From positions 1 to 64,000 of the forward strand of contig JAOBSW010001097.1 in assembly GCA_026214975.1 (NCBI GenBank): DNA of 64,000 bases, given 5' to 3'. Both the position numbers and the translations under genes were made by a program. Position 1 is the first letter of the stretch, and each line of letters opens with the position of its first letter. This document shows positions 1 through 9,517 of the stretch, one piece after another. This stretch comes from Gentiana macrophylla. Lineage: Eukaryota > Streptophyta > Magnoliopsida > Gentianales > Gentianaceae. The notes under the pieces were generated by a model, which worked only from the letters and a program-made list of their open reading frames with translations, did not search any database and was not told the origin of the DNA.

Positions 1-313
1 TAACATCATCGATAAGCCCAACATGATGGTTGAATGTGATTTCTTCCAGATCGCATAATCTGTTGTACCTATATTTGGTTTGTCGATAAAGGATTCCAAA
101 ACCCTCGCTGTTTCAACAAAGGCATGCATCTTGATTTGCCACAGCATCAAAACTGCTCCTTCCTCGTAAATTTATCGATTTTCACGCTTATCATCGGACA
201 TCTTTCTTGCTAAAGATCACAACTTTATCACGAGATCCTAGCACCTTGTCAAGGTCTTGGTGAAGATGAAGTTGATCGTATGCATTGTTTTCCGTAACCT
301 CTCCGATACCACT
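1..313 (-). mobile_element. 5' leader of a truncated copia-like LTR element, with primer-binding site
   Basis: Read on the minus strand, bases 311 to 301 give TGGTATCGGAG, a near match to the TGGTATCAGAGC primer-binding site (complementary to initiator tRNA-Met) used by many plant copia elements. It lies two bases inside the end of the LTR at 314-655. The rest would be untranslated leader or the start of gag. No long open frame is visible, and the element continues out of the window to the left. Confidence 0.6.
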
Positions 314-655
314 TGTTATGAAACCACGGAGATAACTTTAGATGCAAGAAAGAAACAGATGCAATCAAACATAAATAATCAAAGCGAGATAATGAAAACA
401 AGATGAACATAGATTTAACGTGGAAAACCCTCTCAAAGTGAGAGATAAAAACCACGGGCGTAAAAAGAGATCTTTATTATTATGAAGTGAGTTACGATTT
501 TACACACACGTATTAATGCAACAACAACTGTATTTATAGGCACAAATCTCTAAACCTCAGCCGTCGTGAATCTTTTGTCTGATCTCCGCCATAAATACCC
601 TTACACATGTACTCTTTTAATGACATCAGATAATAGTTACATAACAGTATTAACA
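314..655 (-). mobile_element. LTR of a copia-like retrotransposon (342 bp)
   Basis: The segment starts TGTTATGAAAC and ends GTATTAACA, so it has the TG...CA ends of an LTR. On the minus strand it has a TATA-like box (CCTATAAATAC, about 532-542), as expected for an LTR promoter. A primer-binding site abuts the left end, so this is the 5' LTR of a minus-strand element. The expected TSD would be GATGT (656-660); its partner lies outside the window. Confidence 0.65.
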
Positions 656-858
656 GATGTGTGGACTCCTCATCAGATTCCAAGACTCAGCAGATTTTAA
701 CCTCGCTGACAAGACTTCACCATCGAAGCCTCCCCAGAGACTCCACCCTCATTGACGCATGTGTAATTGAATACACTCTCGCTTGTCCATCACACAACCG
801 AGTCTTCGATTGGTCTCCACCAGATGTAGAGTTTAAGTCACTTTATCGACAAACAAAA
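656..858 (+). other. Unassigned short open segment
   Basis: About 200 bases stay open in one plus-strand frame (residues such as RLHHRSLPRDSTLIDAC) but have no ATG at the left end. They run straight into the repeat block at 859. The composition looks more gene-like than the flanks. It may be a captured exon, but I do not recognise the family. Confidence 0.25.
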
Positions 859-2100
859 TTGTAAAACATAATATTTATATTTTACACGTAGGATCACATG
901 TGTTTTTTTTTCATTTTTATTGGTCTTTGATCACCAAATCAAATTTTATCTATTTTACTGTAATATAATATATCATAATTCATATCTTGCATAGTTCTAA
1001 GCTAGACACCAGCCTACTAGACGTGTCGCACAAATTTAATTGGTCGAATGACTTAATAAAGCATGTTCTTGGTTGTTAAGCATATACATCAAACGGCTGC
1101 ACATAATGTACTTTGTACTTTAATAATGCCATGAGTACCTAATAAAATAATTCAATTATTAAGTCAAATGGTTTTAATTAATGTAACGCTAAACGCCAGA
1201 TGATACATAAAATCGCTTTGATCATATCAAATGATTTGGTTACAAACAAAAACACGTTAATGATTTATATAAAAATGATCTAGCTATGTTAAAATGCTCT
1301 TGTAATAATTCATAAGAATTAAAAAGAAAATTTGACGGTGGATGAGTGGCTATCCGAGATTTGCCTACAAACAAAATTGTAAAAACATAATATTTATATT
1401 TTACACGTAGGATCACATGTGTTTTTCATTTTTATTGGTCTTTAATCACAAAATCATATTCTTAATTATGTATTTTGGCAGTAATATAATATATCATAAT
1501 TCATATCTTGCATAATTCTAAGCTGCAGACACCGGCTTCGGACGGTCGCATTTAATTTCGATTGGTCGAATGACTTAATAAAGCATGTTCATGGTTGTTA
1601 AATCAAACGGCTGCACATAATTTACTTTGTACTCTTTAATAATGCCATGAGTACATAATAAAATAATTCAATTATCAAGTCAAATGGTTTTAACTAATGT
1701 AATGCTAGACGTTGTATGATACAGAAAATCAGTTTGATCATATGAAATGATTTGGTTACAACACAAAACACGTTAATGATTTATATAAAAATGATCTAAC
1801 TATGTTAAAATGATCTTGTAATAATTCATAAGAATTAAAAAGAAAAATTTGACGGTGGATGAGTGGTTATCCGAGATTGGCCAAAAACAAAATTGTAAAA
1901 ACATAATATTTATATTTTACACGACGCTCACATGTGTTTTTCATTTTTTATTGGTCTTTGATCACCAAATCATATTCTTAATTATCTATTTTACAGAATA
2001 TAATATATCATAATTCATATCTTGCATAATTCTAAGCTAGACACTAGCTTCTAGACGTGTCGCATACAAATTCTCGATTGGTCGAATGACTTCTTGAATT
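859..2100. repeat. Tandem ~517-bp units (two full, one partial)
   Basis: The phrase TTGTAAAA-CATAATATTTATATTTTACAC recurs at 859, 1377 and 1893, spacings of 518 and 516 bases. Each full unit ends with TTTGACGGTGGATGAGTGG and CTATCCGAGATTGGCC-like sequence. The third unit is interrupted after its first ~200 bases. Its second half reappears at about 3677-4000, beyond the peptide pseudogene, followed by another unit start at about 4000. The peptide exon region therefore sits inside one unit. No coding potential is seen. Confidence 0.75.
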
Positions 2101-2613
2101 CGATTAGTCCGATGACATAATCAAATGCCAAAAATTAATTTATGGTTAATTTCATAATGAAATTTTGTCCAAAACTAATAGTAGCATTTCAACCGAACCG
2201 AGCTCAAGCTCGAGCCGGACAGACGGGCGGAGGCGCCACGCGTGTGGAATTATCCGAGTCCTCCTCCTCGCACAATATGCTTTGCCCCTCAGGCACATCC
2301 ATATGTCTCACTAGCAATTAAATATGGAGCTCAAGTCTCCCATCTTTCCAATGTGGAGAGTTTGAGTTGATCACACTTTCAACTCCTCTCCCACACAAGT
2401 TTTACACCAACTTTACGCAATAATTTCTTATTCATCCGATATCCAAATCGAGCGATTCCAAAACAAAATATCATCTACTCCTTGAGTAGTATTCTTAGAC
2501 GTAATAATCTCTCGCTTAATCTCACCGGAGCGTATCCAAATTTACGCTAAAGTTGATCGCTTCAACACATGTTTCAAGCTCCCATTTCATGTGTTTGGCT
2601 TATATCTCCAACA
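2076..2613 (+). mobile_element. 3' portion of an LTR upstream of the peptide exon (copy 1)
   Basis: This matches the right part of the complete solo LTR at 29210-30424 and ends in the same TCTCCAACA followed by TATCA. The 5' part of the LTR is missing and is replaced by the ~517-bp unit. The junction TCTCCAACA/TATCA is identical in copies 1 and 3. Confidence 0.65.
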
Positions 2614-2640
2614 TATCATAATCTTTAAATATAGTTGCAA

Positions 2641-2905
2641 ATGAAGGTGAAAGTGGGAGAAGAAACTACGAGGGTCACATATCAGGGGCAAAAAGTGTTG
2701 GAAAAGAATTCACTATCTTCATGAATGTGAAGCTCTTCGATGACGACTTTAAGGTGGGGATGATGATGGTAATGATGAATGCCGTGTGGCGGATTTTCTT
2801 TGGGTCAAGGATTTCACCTCCTGCGATAACACCGTTCAATCTGGTTGCATATGCATTACATTAGATGATGGTGAGAGTTATCAATGCAAATACAAATCAG
2901 CCTAA
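2641..2905 (+). pseudogene. Cysteine-rich acidic secreted peptide, exon 2 only, broken (copy 1)
   Basis: This is homologous to exon 2 of the peptide exon at 46462-46724 and, more distantly, of the intact gene at 25727-26407. The acidic, Gly-rich middle and the C-terminal CITLDDGE segment and NQCKYKSA-like end are recognisable across frames. The acceptor is destroyed (TTGCAA instead of TTGCAG at 2635-2640) and frameshifts occur in the Asp-rich run and before the cysteine module. No signal-peptide exon is seen upstream, where LTR and repeat sequence lies instead. A non-functional copy. Confidence 0.75.
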
Positions 2906-4706
2906 GAATGAGCTCAAGACCACTCGCTCAATAACCGGGTTCAATTGCAAAGGAAACCCCGTTATGGAATGTGAAGGCCTTTTTCATAAATTTTTTATTG
3001 TAATCTCAGTTTGTGTGCCTGTGTGTTTTTTTTCCGTGTTTTTTTTTTTTTTTTTTTTTTTTTTTCCTATTTCCTAATGTCACATGCTGCAAATGTAAAA
3101 TCACATCACTTGAATCTGATTTACTTTGGGTTGGTGTTGCATTCCTAATAATAAAATAGCATTTCTAATAGTTTACATAGGGTCACTTTCAATGGGGATT
3201 ATTGATTTGCATGTATGTTGAAAAATTAGACACAATTAGTTTCCTTCCTACCAAATTTGATTGGATAATGCTATTTTCATAAATATTCAGACCGTGACAT
3301 ACACCAAATTCGATGCAAAAGCAAAAAAAAAAAAACAACAATAAATCGAGTTTCATAAAGTTAAGAGATCAATTTTATTGAAATGATTGAATACACACCA
3401 ATTCTATAACAAGAAGTAATACAATGTATTTTTACATTATCGATGATATCATGATAACAATGTAGTACTGTGGTTGATGGCCGGTTCAAATTTTAATTTA
3501 AAAGCATAATTCACGAGGACTTAAATGAACATCTTACCCTTTTTTTTTTTCCCACACATGTCATAGCCTGGCATTCTCCTTATATCAGTTACGTGTCAGA
3601 ACATAGTTCTACCTCCTTAAAACCTACTAGTGGCAAACCCAGTGTGGGAACATCTTACGCATCATTTTCCAATAATAAAGCATGTTCTTGGTTGTTAAGC
3701 ATATATATCAAACGGCTGCACATAATGTACTTTGTACTCTTTAATAATGCCATGAGTACCTAAAAAATAATTCAATTATTAAGTCAAATGGTTTTAATTA
3801 ATGTAACGCTAAACGCGTATGATACAGAAAATTAGTTTGATCATATCAAATGATTTGGTTACAAAAAAAAAAAAACACGTTAAAGATTTATATAAAAATG
3901 ATCTAACTATGTTAAAATGATCTTGTAATAATTCATAAGAATTAAAAAGAAAATTTGACGGTGGATGAGTGGCTATCCGAGATTGGCCAACAAACAAAAT
4001 TGTAAAAAACATAATATTTTTATATTTTACACATAGGATCACATGTGTTTTTTCAATTTTAATTGGTTTTTGATCACCAAATCATATTTCATTCATGATC
4101 ATAGTAAAATTTGTGATAGAATAATCACCCACACGCATCTAGGAAAATTAAATAACACTTATTTTCAAACAGCAAGCCCACTAATACTATGATCATACCA
4201 CTCTTCTCTTATGGATTAGCATCCAACCTTATTGATATTATAGAAAATGTCGTAGAAGACGGGTTTACATCTTATTTGTGTAAAAACGACAAGAAAATAA
4301 CGCACCGATTGTAAAGGACAAAAGTAATGTATATCCAAAAATACCTTTATTAATATTTCCTAATTCTTTCCCACGATTTAAATTGATTTAATTATCAAAA
4401 TATTGGCTTGAAAAAACCTTCCTGCACTCCAAAAATCCGCCTCATTCCTCCATTATCCCTAAATCTAAACCCTAGCCTCCATCATCTTCTCTCGCAAATC
4501 CCTCTTCCTTTCGTATTAACTGCAAATCCTTCGAAATCCTCCGCTTTATTGCGAATCTTTCTCGCACTGAAAATCCGGCCGCCATCTCTTCTCCTACCTT
4601 TCTAATAATCATCGATCATTGAATGCTCGATCTTGTGTTGTCTTGCACACGCTTCTCTTCCAAAATAATCCGATTCGACGAGGAAGAATTGGAGTGACAG
4701 GAGAAG
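2906..4706. other. 3' flank of peptide pseudogene copy 1 and 5' flank of SET-like fragment
   Basis: No intact gene. The stretch holds a long poly-T run (about 3039-3066), a shorter A run near 3326-3339, the second half of a ~517-bp unit (about 3677-4080), and a putative 5' UTR-like C/T-rich segment with AAACCCTAG (telo-box-like, about 4468) leading to the ATG at 4707. The same order is found at 46725-48527. Confidence 0.5.
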
Positions 4707-4989
4707 ATGGCAAAAGGCATTGAGAAAAGCAAAGAAACCGAGTAAGTGTAAATTTTTTTCTATACACCAAAAATCGTGAATTGTGTTGTTTAATTCCTTA
4801 TGATCTGATTTTTTTTGACTATCCTTATGAGCATACTAAATTGGGTTTTTCGCCTGGGAAGTATTGCGAATTTTCTTGAATTGGGTTTGATTTTGAATCG
4901 AATTTTGATATCAATGATTTGATTTGCAAATGTTACCATTCTTGAATGATTATGCAATTTGCAGAGATGCAGAGAAAAGCATTCTTTAA
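4707..4989 (+). pseudogene. Short first exon and exon remnant upstream of the SET fragment (copy 1)
   Basis: An ATG at 4707 opens MAKGIEKSKET. A GTAAGT donor follows at 4742 and a TTGCAG acceptor ends at 4964. If spliced, the frame continues a few residues (EDAEKSIL) and stops at 4987-4989. The upstream C/T-rich, telo-box-bearing sequence resembles a plant promoter and leader. It could be the first exon of the gene that gave the SET exon next to it, or of another captured gene. I do not recognise the N-terminus. In copy 3 the frame differs by small changes. Confidence 0.4.
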
Positions 4990-5027
4990 TTTTGACTAAT
5001 AGAAGTTTCCATTTGATAACTGTTTAG

Positions 5028-5159
5028 GTCAAAGTGGGTAAAGCAGTTTATTCAGCTGGCAGTTTGTTTAACCATTCTTGTAAGCCGAACAATCACTACA
5101 TAAAAGCGACAGAGTTTGTTGCCGTGGGATCCCACCTTGAGTTGTCATATGGCCTGCAG
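5028..5159 (+). pseudogene. SET-domain exon fragment (SMYD / TPR-SET type), copy 1
   Basis: This is a 44-codon exon bounded by a TAG acceptor (5026-5027) and a CTGCAG end, open in one frame. It contains GSLFNHSCKPN, the NHSC motif that forms part of the S-adenosylmethionine and substrate pocket of SET lysine methyltransferases. It also contains TEFVAVGSHLELSYG, the following strand/loop of SMYD-like and TPR-SET proteins. Compared with the family, the residues between PN-H and the I-x-AT segment are shortened, suggesting an internal deletion. The donor is damaged (CAG followed by TTACC). The catalytic tyrosine region and the zinc/TPR parts are absent, so this cannot encode an enzyme. The same exon is at 48850-48981. 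Confidence 0.75.
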
Positions 5160-5369
5160 TTACCAAATTGTTCACTAATATGGGTTCTTATTTTCAAATT
5201 TTGAAGTTTTATGTGATGTTGCTGAGTTTTTCTTCAAAATTTTATAGGGACTAATAATGCTTTGCTGAATTTTTAGTTTCCAATTACGCTTGTATATGCA
5301 TGGTTAAAATGCTGGTTTTGGTTACTTTTTTTAAGTGTGTTCAGTGTGTGAGATTACAACTTGTTTTGG

Positions 5370-5975
5370 GTGATACCTAATTGAAAACACGTGTTAGTTC
5401 TCGATGATTTTGTTCGGATGTGTTACTACGTCCATCACAGTGTTACTACAATTGCGTGGAATTGTATTGTGTGTTTCTACATGTAAGTGTGTTGAGAGTG
5501 TGAATTTTGAATATGTCAAGGGTGATACTTAATGCTAATCAAGTGTTACTTCTGATAAATGTTTCTGATGTGTGTACCTACTTCCAGCACTGAGGTACTA
5601 CATGTCAATATAAAGGGACGTGTGGTGTTACGTATCATTGTGCTCAATGTTTGCATTTACAACATGTCTTCACTGATACATAATGGAAATTTCTGCATTT
5701 ACTTCATTATATTCACGTGTTGTTACACAATTGGGATCATGTCATGAATAGTTACTACATTGTTTGAAACATAAGCTTAAAATTTTATTAAGATATTACT
5801 ACATTATTTTGAATTGTGACTACATTTTTGGAATGTTCTTCGCATAGTCTTAATTGTTACTACTTTTTCTATCATAGTTAGTACAATTTTATGAATTGTT
5901 TCTACATTATTTTGTATGTTGCTACATGTTGTTGCAAAGTGTTACTACATTTATATAAATTGTTACTACAGACTC
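5370..5975. repeat. Degenerate TGTTACTACA interspersed repeat
   Basis: The decamer TGTTACTACA and close variants (TGTTTCTACA, TGTGACTACA, TGTTGCTACA, AGTTACTACA) recur more than a dozen times at irregular 15-60-base spacing, most densely at 5745-5972, separated by AT-rich filler. There is no open frame. It is found only in copy 1; copy 3 stops at its left edge and copy 2 lacks it. Confidence 0.65.
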
Positions 5976-6640
5976 GATCGAGCATTTTATCCGATTCACT
6001 ACCTATTGAAGTTGTCCTAAGGCAAGAGCATTCCTAAAAATGGACAGATGAAGACTTGCAAAGGATAAAAAGGATGGTTGTGACTCAATCATGCTAGACA
6101 CCTTGCCTCTTCTTAACGTAAAGTATTCAAGTTTTCTAGAATGAAGTAAAGACAATTGTTTTGATTTTTCTAAGAAATGAAACGGCCAAGCATGAAACCT
6201 GTGATTCATGAATAATTCAGATTGTTGTTCTTCTGTTATGAATATTATTACTTCACAAGTTGATATGTATTGCAATGCCTAAAAAACAACATTTTGTTGG
6301 TTTAACTTCCATCCTGATTTGATGTATATGTAGTAACCCATTATCGTGGATTGATGATACCACGATTTCCGTGGTAGTTAATTCTCGTGTCAATTGCCAT
6401 TTCAAAATCAGCTTATTTCTAGCAAGAATAAAGGAATAAAACTCCCCATCTTTCTAAGAATTAAAGGAGTAATAAAGGGTATTTATTTGGTCGAATTTAA
6501 TTTTAAAAAAACAAATAAATCTTTTATTATAATTAAGGGTGTTTTTGTACATCTCTATTTTTGGTCCTTGTCAACCATTTTTTATTTTTTGGGTCCTATT
6601 TCAGCATATTGAATCTTATTTTGTCCTTTAGGCCCACCAC
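5976..6640. other. No gene recognised
   Basis: AT-rich single-copy-looking sequence. A minus-strand open frame covers 6003-6275, but it has no recognisable motif and its composition matches its surroundings. Nothing else is seen. Confidence 0.4.
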
Positions 6641-6989
6641 CCGAATATATTAAGGGGCTTCTATCGACATCCTATTTTTCACTTCCGGCACCACAGTTTA
6701 TTAATTTCGTCACCACAATGATATTTTTATTATATTTTAATTTCTTTTCTATTTAATTTTAGCTGTTTATTTCAAACACTACAAAATAATAACACAATTA
6801 CTACTTATACCATAATTTAAAATATATATATAATTCAGTCATTTACTAAAAAAAATGAATCAATCAACAACCATCTGCTTCATCCCTTCCACCGACGCCA
6901 TTCATCTCCACCACCATCTCCTTCATCCTTTCCACCTTCCACCACCCATAAACACCTCCCACCCTTTCCAACTATTTTCTTTCCACCAG

Positions 6990-7253
6990 AATAATTTCAC
7001 TAAAACAGAGAAAAAACCATATATACACCTTCAAATGCTCAAACTCGCCGGACAACTTTAGATGCACAACCATGCAAAAATATTTAGAACCAGTGCATTT
7101 TCCTTCTCCTCTTCCTCCGCCGCCTCCACCACCACCGTAGTCTTTCTTCCCACCGTCTTCTCCTCCTTTCTGATCATTATTAGCATCATTTTCCTCTTTG
7201 TTCTCCTCAACGTCATTATTTTCATCTCCTTCACGAATCTTCTTGTTCTTCTT
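6990..7253 (-). pseudogene. HIPP-like (heavy-metal-associated) gene fragment, copy 1
   Basis: On the minus strand an exon begins after a TTTGCAG acceptor at 7254-7256 with KKNKKIREGDENNDVEENK. It passes through a charged stretch and a poly-Gly tract, then NALVLNIF in one frame and MHGCASKVVRRV-AFEGVYI in the next. Charged/Gly-rich linker plus -LVL-...-GCA-KV-R-...-FEGV is the layout of plant heavy-metal-associated isoprenylated proteins. The usual first metal-binding Cys of HCEGC is missing, and a frameshift and a stop lie inside the HMA part. It is only a fragment, embedded antisense in the duplicated block; copy 2 is at about 42180-42416. Confidence 0.65.
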
Positions 7254-7695
7254 CTGCAAAAAGAAAGAAAAATCAGACAAAATCATTATTTTCACCCTTC
7301 CCTACTATAAAACATGTCATCCGATCCCCTTCCTTTTGTAAAGCTATCTCTCTTTATCCCTTGAATCAGAAGTCGGCCCTTCTAGAAAAAAAAGTGTAAA
7401 TCGGCTGCTACAGTCTGGCTGGAGCTTGGAGCTATTACATTCGGTGGGGGAGGAGTTGCGATTTGCTTATTGGGGGGAGGCGCTGCGATTTTCCGATGGG
7501 GAAGGAGGAGCCCCGATTTTATAGCAGGGAGGGGGTTTTCATTTGCAGATGATGGGGTATTAGATTTGCAAAGGCGGAGGAGGGGTCAGTGGCGGCGGCG
7601 GATACTCAATTTTCGGATTCAGGGGTGGGTTAAGAAATTTCAGATTGAGGAGGGAAATGAGGCTGCGATTTATAGATGAGGGAGAGTGTTGATTA
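7254..7695. other. G-rich segment of the duplicated block, no gene
   Basis: Upstream (in HIPP orientation) of the HIPP-like fragment. The plus strand is strikingly G-rich from about 7440 to 7640, with GGGG runs and GGAGG repeats and an open frame that looks like a composition artefact. The same sequence is at about 42430-42900. Confidence 0.4.
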
Positions 7696-7699
7696 ATAT

Positions 7700-8085
7700 T
7701 GCAGCAGGTAGAAGGGTGATTTAAAAGTGGGGTGGAAGGGTGATTATTCACATCTATCTGATAAATATCTCATTGTTTCCCTGTAGCAACACTGAGGAAA
7801 GTGCGTGCCGTGACCATCTTTGCCACATGATCAAATTTCTTAGTACAATCGATTCTTCTTCCTGATGATTCTCGAAAGCCACTAATCGGGATTTCGACCA
7901 TTGCAAGGTTCCATGTTCATCATATTTCTTGGTAAACACCCACTTACTCCCCAATGCCTTTTCCTGGAGAGGAGTGGCTGCAATAACCATGTACAATGTT
8001 CTTCTAGATCCTAAACTTCTTCAAATTTTGGAATTATACCAACCTCGTGTTTAATCGCCTCCTTAAAATAATATGGAGGATTTCG
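7700..8085 (-). pseudogene. Ty1-copia reverse transcriptase fragment
   Basis: On the minus strand the segment reads YYFKEAIKHE, then LQEKALGSKWVFTKKYDEH and SRLVAFENHQEEE, then (next frame) HVAKMVTARTFLSVATGKQ-DIYQIDV. These correspond in order to the N-terminal part of copia reverse transcriptase (-ALGSKWVF-KYD-, -RLVAKG-QEEG-, -FAPVAKM--R--L-VA-, -QMDV-). Several frameshifts and an in-frame stop are present. The part from about 7745 to 7832 is shared with copy 2 (43033-43118), so this scrap belonged to the duplicated segment. Confidence 0.75.
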
Positions 8086-8099
8086 GGCTATCAAGTTAG

Positions 8100-8475
8100 A
8101 GCATCGAGCATTCTCATCGATTAGAGCATCGAGCATCGAGCATTCTGGGCTATCAAGTTTCTTAAATTTGACCCCAAGGCCATTCGTGACCATAGATTAC
8201 TCCAACTCACAGAACTTGAGGAATTTCGCTTAGATGCATATGAAAACGCCTATATCTACATAGAACGCACAAAATCCTTTCATGACAAAAAGATCTTTCA
8301 TCGTGAGTTCCATGTTGGTGACAAAGTGCTTTTGTAAACTTCACGTTGAAATTGTTTCCAGAAAAGTTTAAAAATCTAGGTGGGCAGGGCCATTTAAATT
8401 AACAAAGGTTCATGCATCCGGTGCAGTAGAGCTCACTGACGGTGAGAAAATGTTCTTAGCAAATGGACTCCGAGT
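8100..8475 (+). pseudogene. Ty3-gypsy integrase C-terminal fragment
   Basis: The plus strand reads EHRAFWAIKFLKFDPKAIRD, LLQLTELEEFRLDAYENA, then KSFHDKKIFHREFHVGDKVLL and a stop. After frame changes it continues with a -WAGPF--TKV-GAVEL- like stretch. This matches the end of gypsy integrases (-VELEHRA-WAIK-, -RLLQLNELEE-R-AYE-, -HDKKI--REF--GD-VLL-). It marks the truncated left end of the gypsy element whose 3' LTR is at 21057-22665. The N-terminal pol domains are absent. Confidence 0.8.
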
Positions 8476-8874
8476 GAAGTTAATCATTGAAGAAGAAGGA
8501 ATCCCTCAACTCGGGGAGGTGATGTTCTTACCGAATTTCATCCGAATGATAGCATGACATAGTCTAGCTATAGACTATAAATTTAGCAACCCCGGATACT
8601 ATCTTTCTTTTACTTCTTAAGTATCAACTTTTGGTTAGCTTGTGTGTTTTCAAATTGCATGCTTATGTGGTGATAGCTAGTAGTGTCCCCTATGATGATC
8701 TGTGTAATTCCATCTTTCTATCGTATAATCTTGTCGAGGAAACGACATTAAACAAAAAGCGCTACAGAGGAGGCAGCCCGTACAAATTCTCTGTGTCAAA
8801 CAAGTTTTGTAAAGTTTAGTGAAATGACATTAGGCAATGGTGGGAAACTGTTTTGTTTGAAGTTTAGGTATTAA
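8476..8874 (+). mobile_element. Gypsy post-pol region
   Basis: This lies between the integrase tail and the extra ORF. It contains CGACATTAAACAAAAAGCGC followed by GAGGAGGCAGCCCG (about 8743-8780). From memory, that phrase is common downstream of pol in Athila/Tat-type plant gypsy elements (GACGTTAAAC...GCGCT...GGGAGGCAACCC). No open frame of note. Confidence 0.5.
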
Positions 8875-9057
8875 AGCCTACGCCGTAAATATCACGGCTT
8901 ATGCCGTGATTTAGGAAGGAAACCAGAAGCTCTCACGGCTCACACCGTGACTCAGAGGTGAGATACTAGAAGGTTTATGGCTTGCGCTGCAACTCGAGGG
9001 AAAAACCAGATGGTCTCACGGCTTACGCCGTGTGTATTCACGGCTCTCGCCGTAAAT
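8875..9057. repeat. Array of CACGGC-N4-GCCGTG palindromes, first cluster
   Basis: Near-perfect hairpins occur at 8891-8910 (arms ATCACGGC/GCCGTGAT, loop TTAT), about 8933-8950, 9015-9032 and 9038-9055, with a decayed one near 8976-8993. Arms are 6-8 bases and loops mostly four bases. They lie in the 5' leader of the first extra ORF. Confidence 0.75.
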
Positions 9058-9517
9058 GGCAGTTTTGAATTCCAATAGCCTTTTCCCTCTCTCTCTCTCC
9101 TCTTTACTTACACTAAATCAGCTTTCAACCTCCCCTCTCCACTTTTTCTCAAAATCCACCCCTTCAAACATCCTCTTATTCTTTCCCCCATAACCCCCCC
9201 CCCCCCCTTCACAACATCACACCTTCTTCTTTCTTTTTCTCCTCTTTTTCTTCTCTTTTCATCCTTTTCCTTCTCACCCATTGAAATCTAAGTTTTGGAG
9301 CACAAGAGGAGAGCACCTCCATACTTTCTAGCGACTGGGCTTCATTCCAGCGGCACTCTCTCAACAACACGATAATCCATATCTTCTACACTTCATTTTC
9401 ATTGTCGTCCTTTTGCTTAATTGTTTTCAATTCGTTGATGAAACCGGAGGATAAGTTTAATTCTGTTATTGGTTTGGTTAGGTTGTTGTTTTGTTGTTGC
9501 CACCACCACCGTCGTAA
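9058..9517 (+). other. C/T-rich leader of the first gypsy extra ORF
   Basis: A strongly pyrimidine-rich stretch (CTCTCT runs near 9085-9105, a C run near 9195-9208) precedes the ATG at 9518. It resembles a plant 5' UTR. No upstream ORF of note. Confidence 0.4.

Larger units (their letters stand above)
859..7832. repeat. Segmental duplication, copy 1 (longest)
   Basis: This stretch is matched by two other parts of the window. Bases 1893-5395 match 45715-49197 (copy 3). Bases about 2076-4230 and about 6650-7832 match about 29860-30653 plus 40404-41800 and about 41815-43118 (copy 2). Copy 2 lacks the SET-like part. It joins 3' flank to HIPP fragment at a short ATATTA-like microhomology, which suggests an internal deletion. 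Copy 1 keeps the fullest order: tandem units, LTR remnant, peptide exon, SET fragments, TGTTACTACA repeat, HIPP fragment, copia RT scrap. Confidence 0.75.

Noticed and set aside
6003..6275. 90-codon minus-strand frame in copy 1 region
   Set aside because: No recognisable motif and no support from the other copies, which lack this stretch.
7062..7310. Plus-strand frame rich in Ser, Phe and Val
   Set aside because: It is antisense to the HIPP-like exon; the Ser/Phe-rich look comes from the reverse complement of its Glu/Asn/Gly codons.
7470..7679. Arg/Gly-rich plus-strand frame
   Set aside because: It follows the G-rich composition of the duplicated block; the matching region in copy 2 does not keep the frame.
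8875..9057. CRISPR-like regularly spaced palindromes
   Set aside because: Spacing is irregular, repeats are short and degenerate, and they lie in a plant gypsy element; not a CRISPR array.
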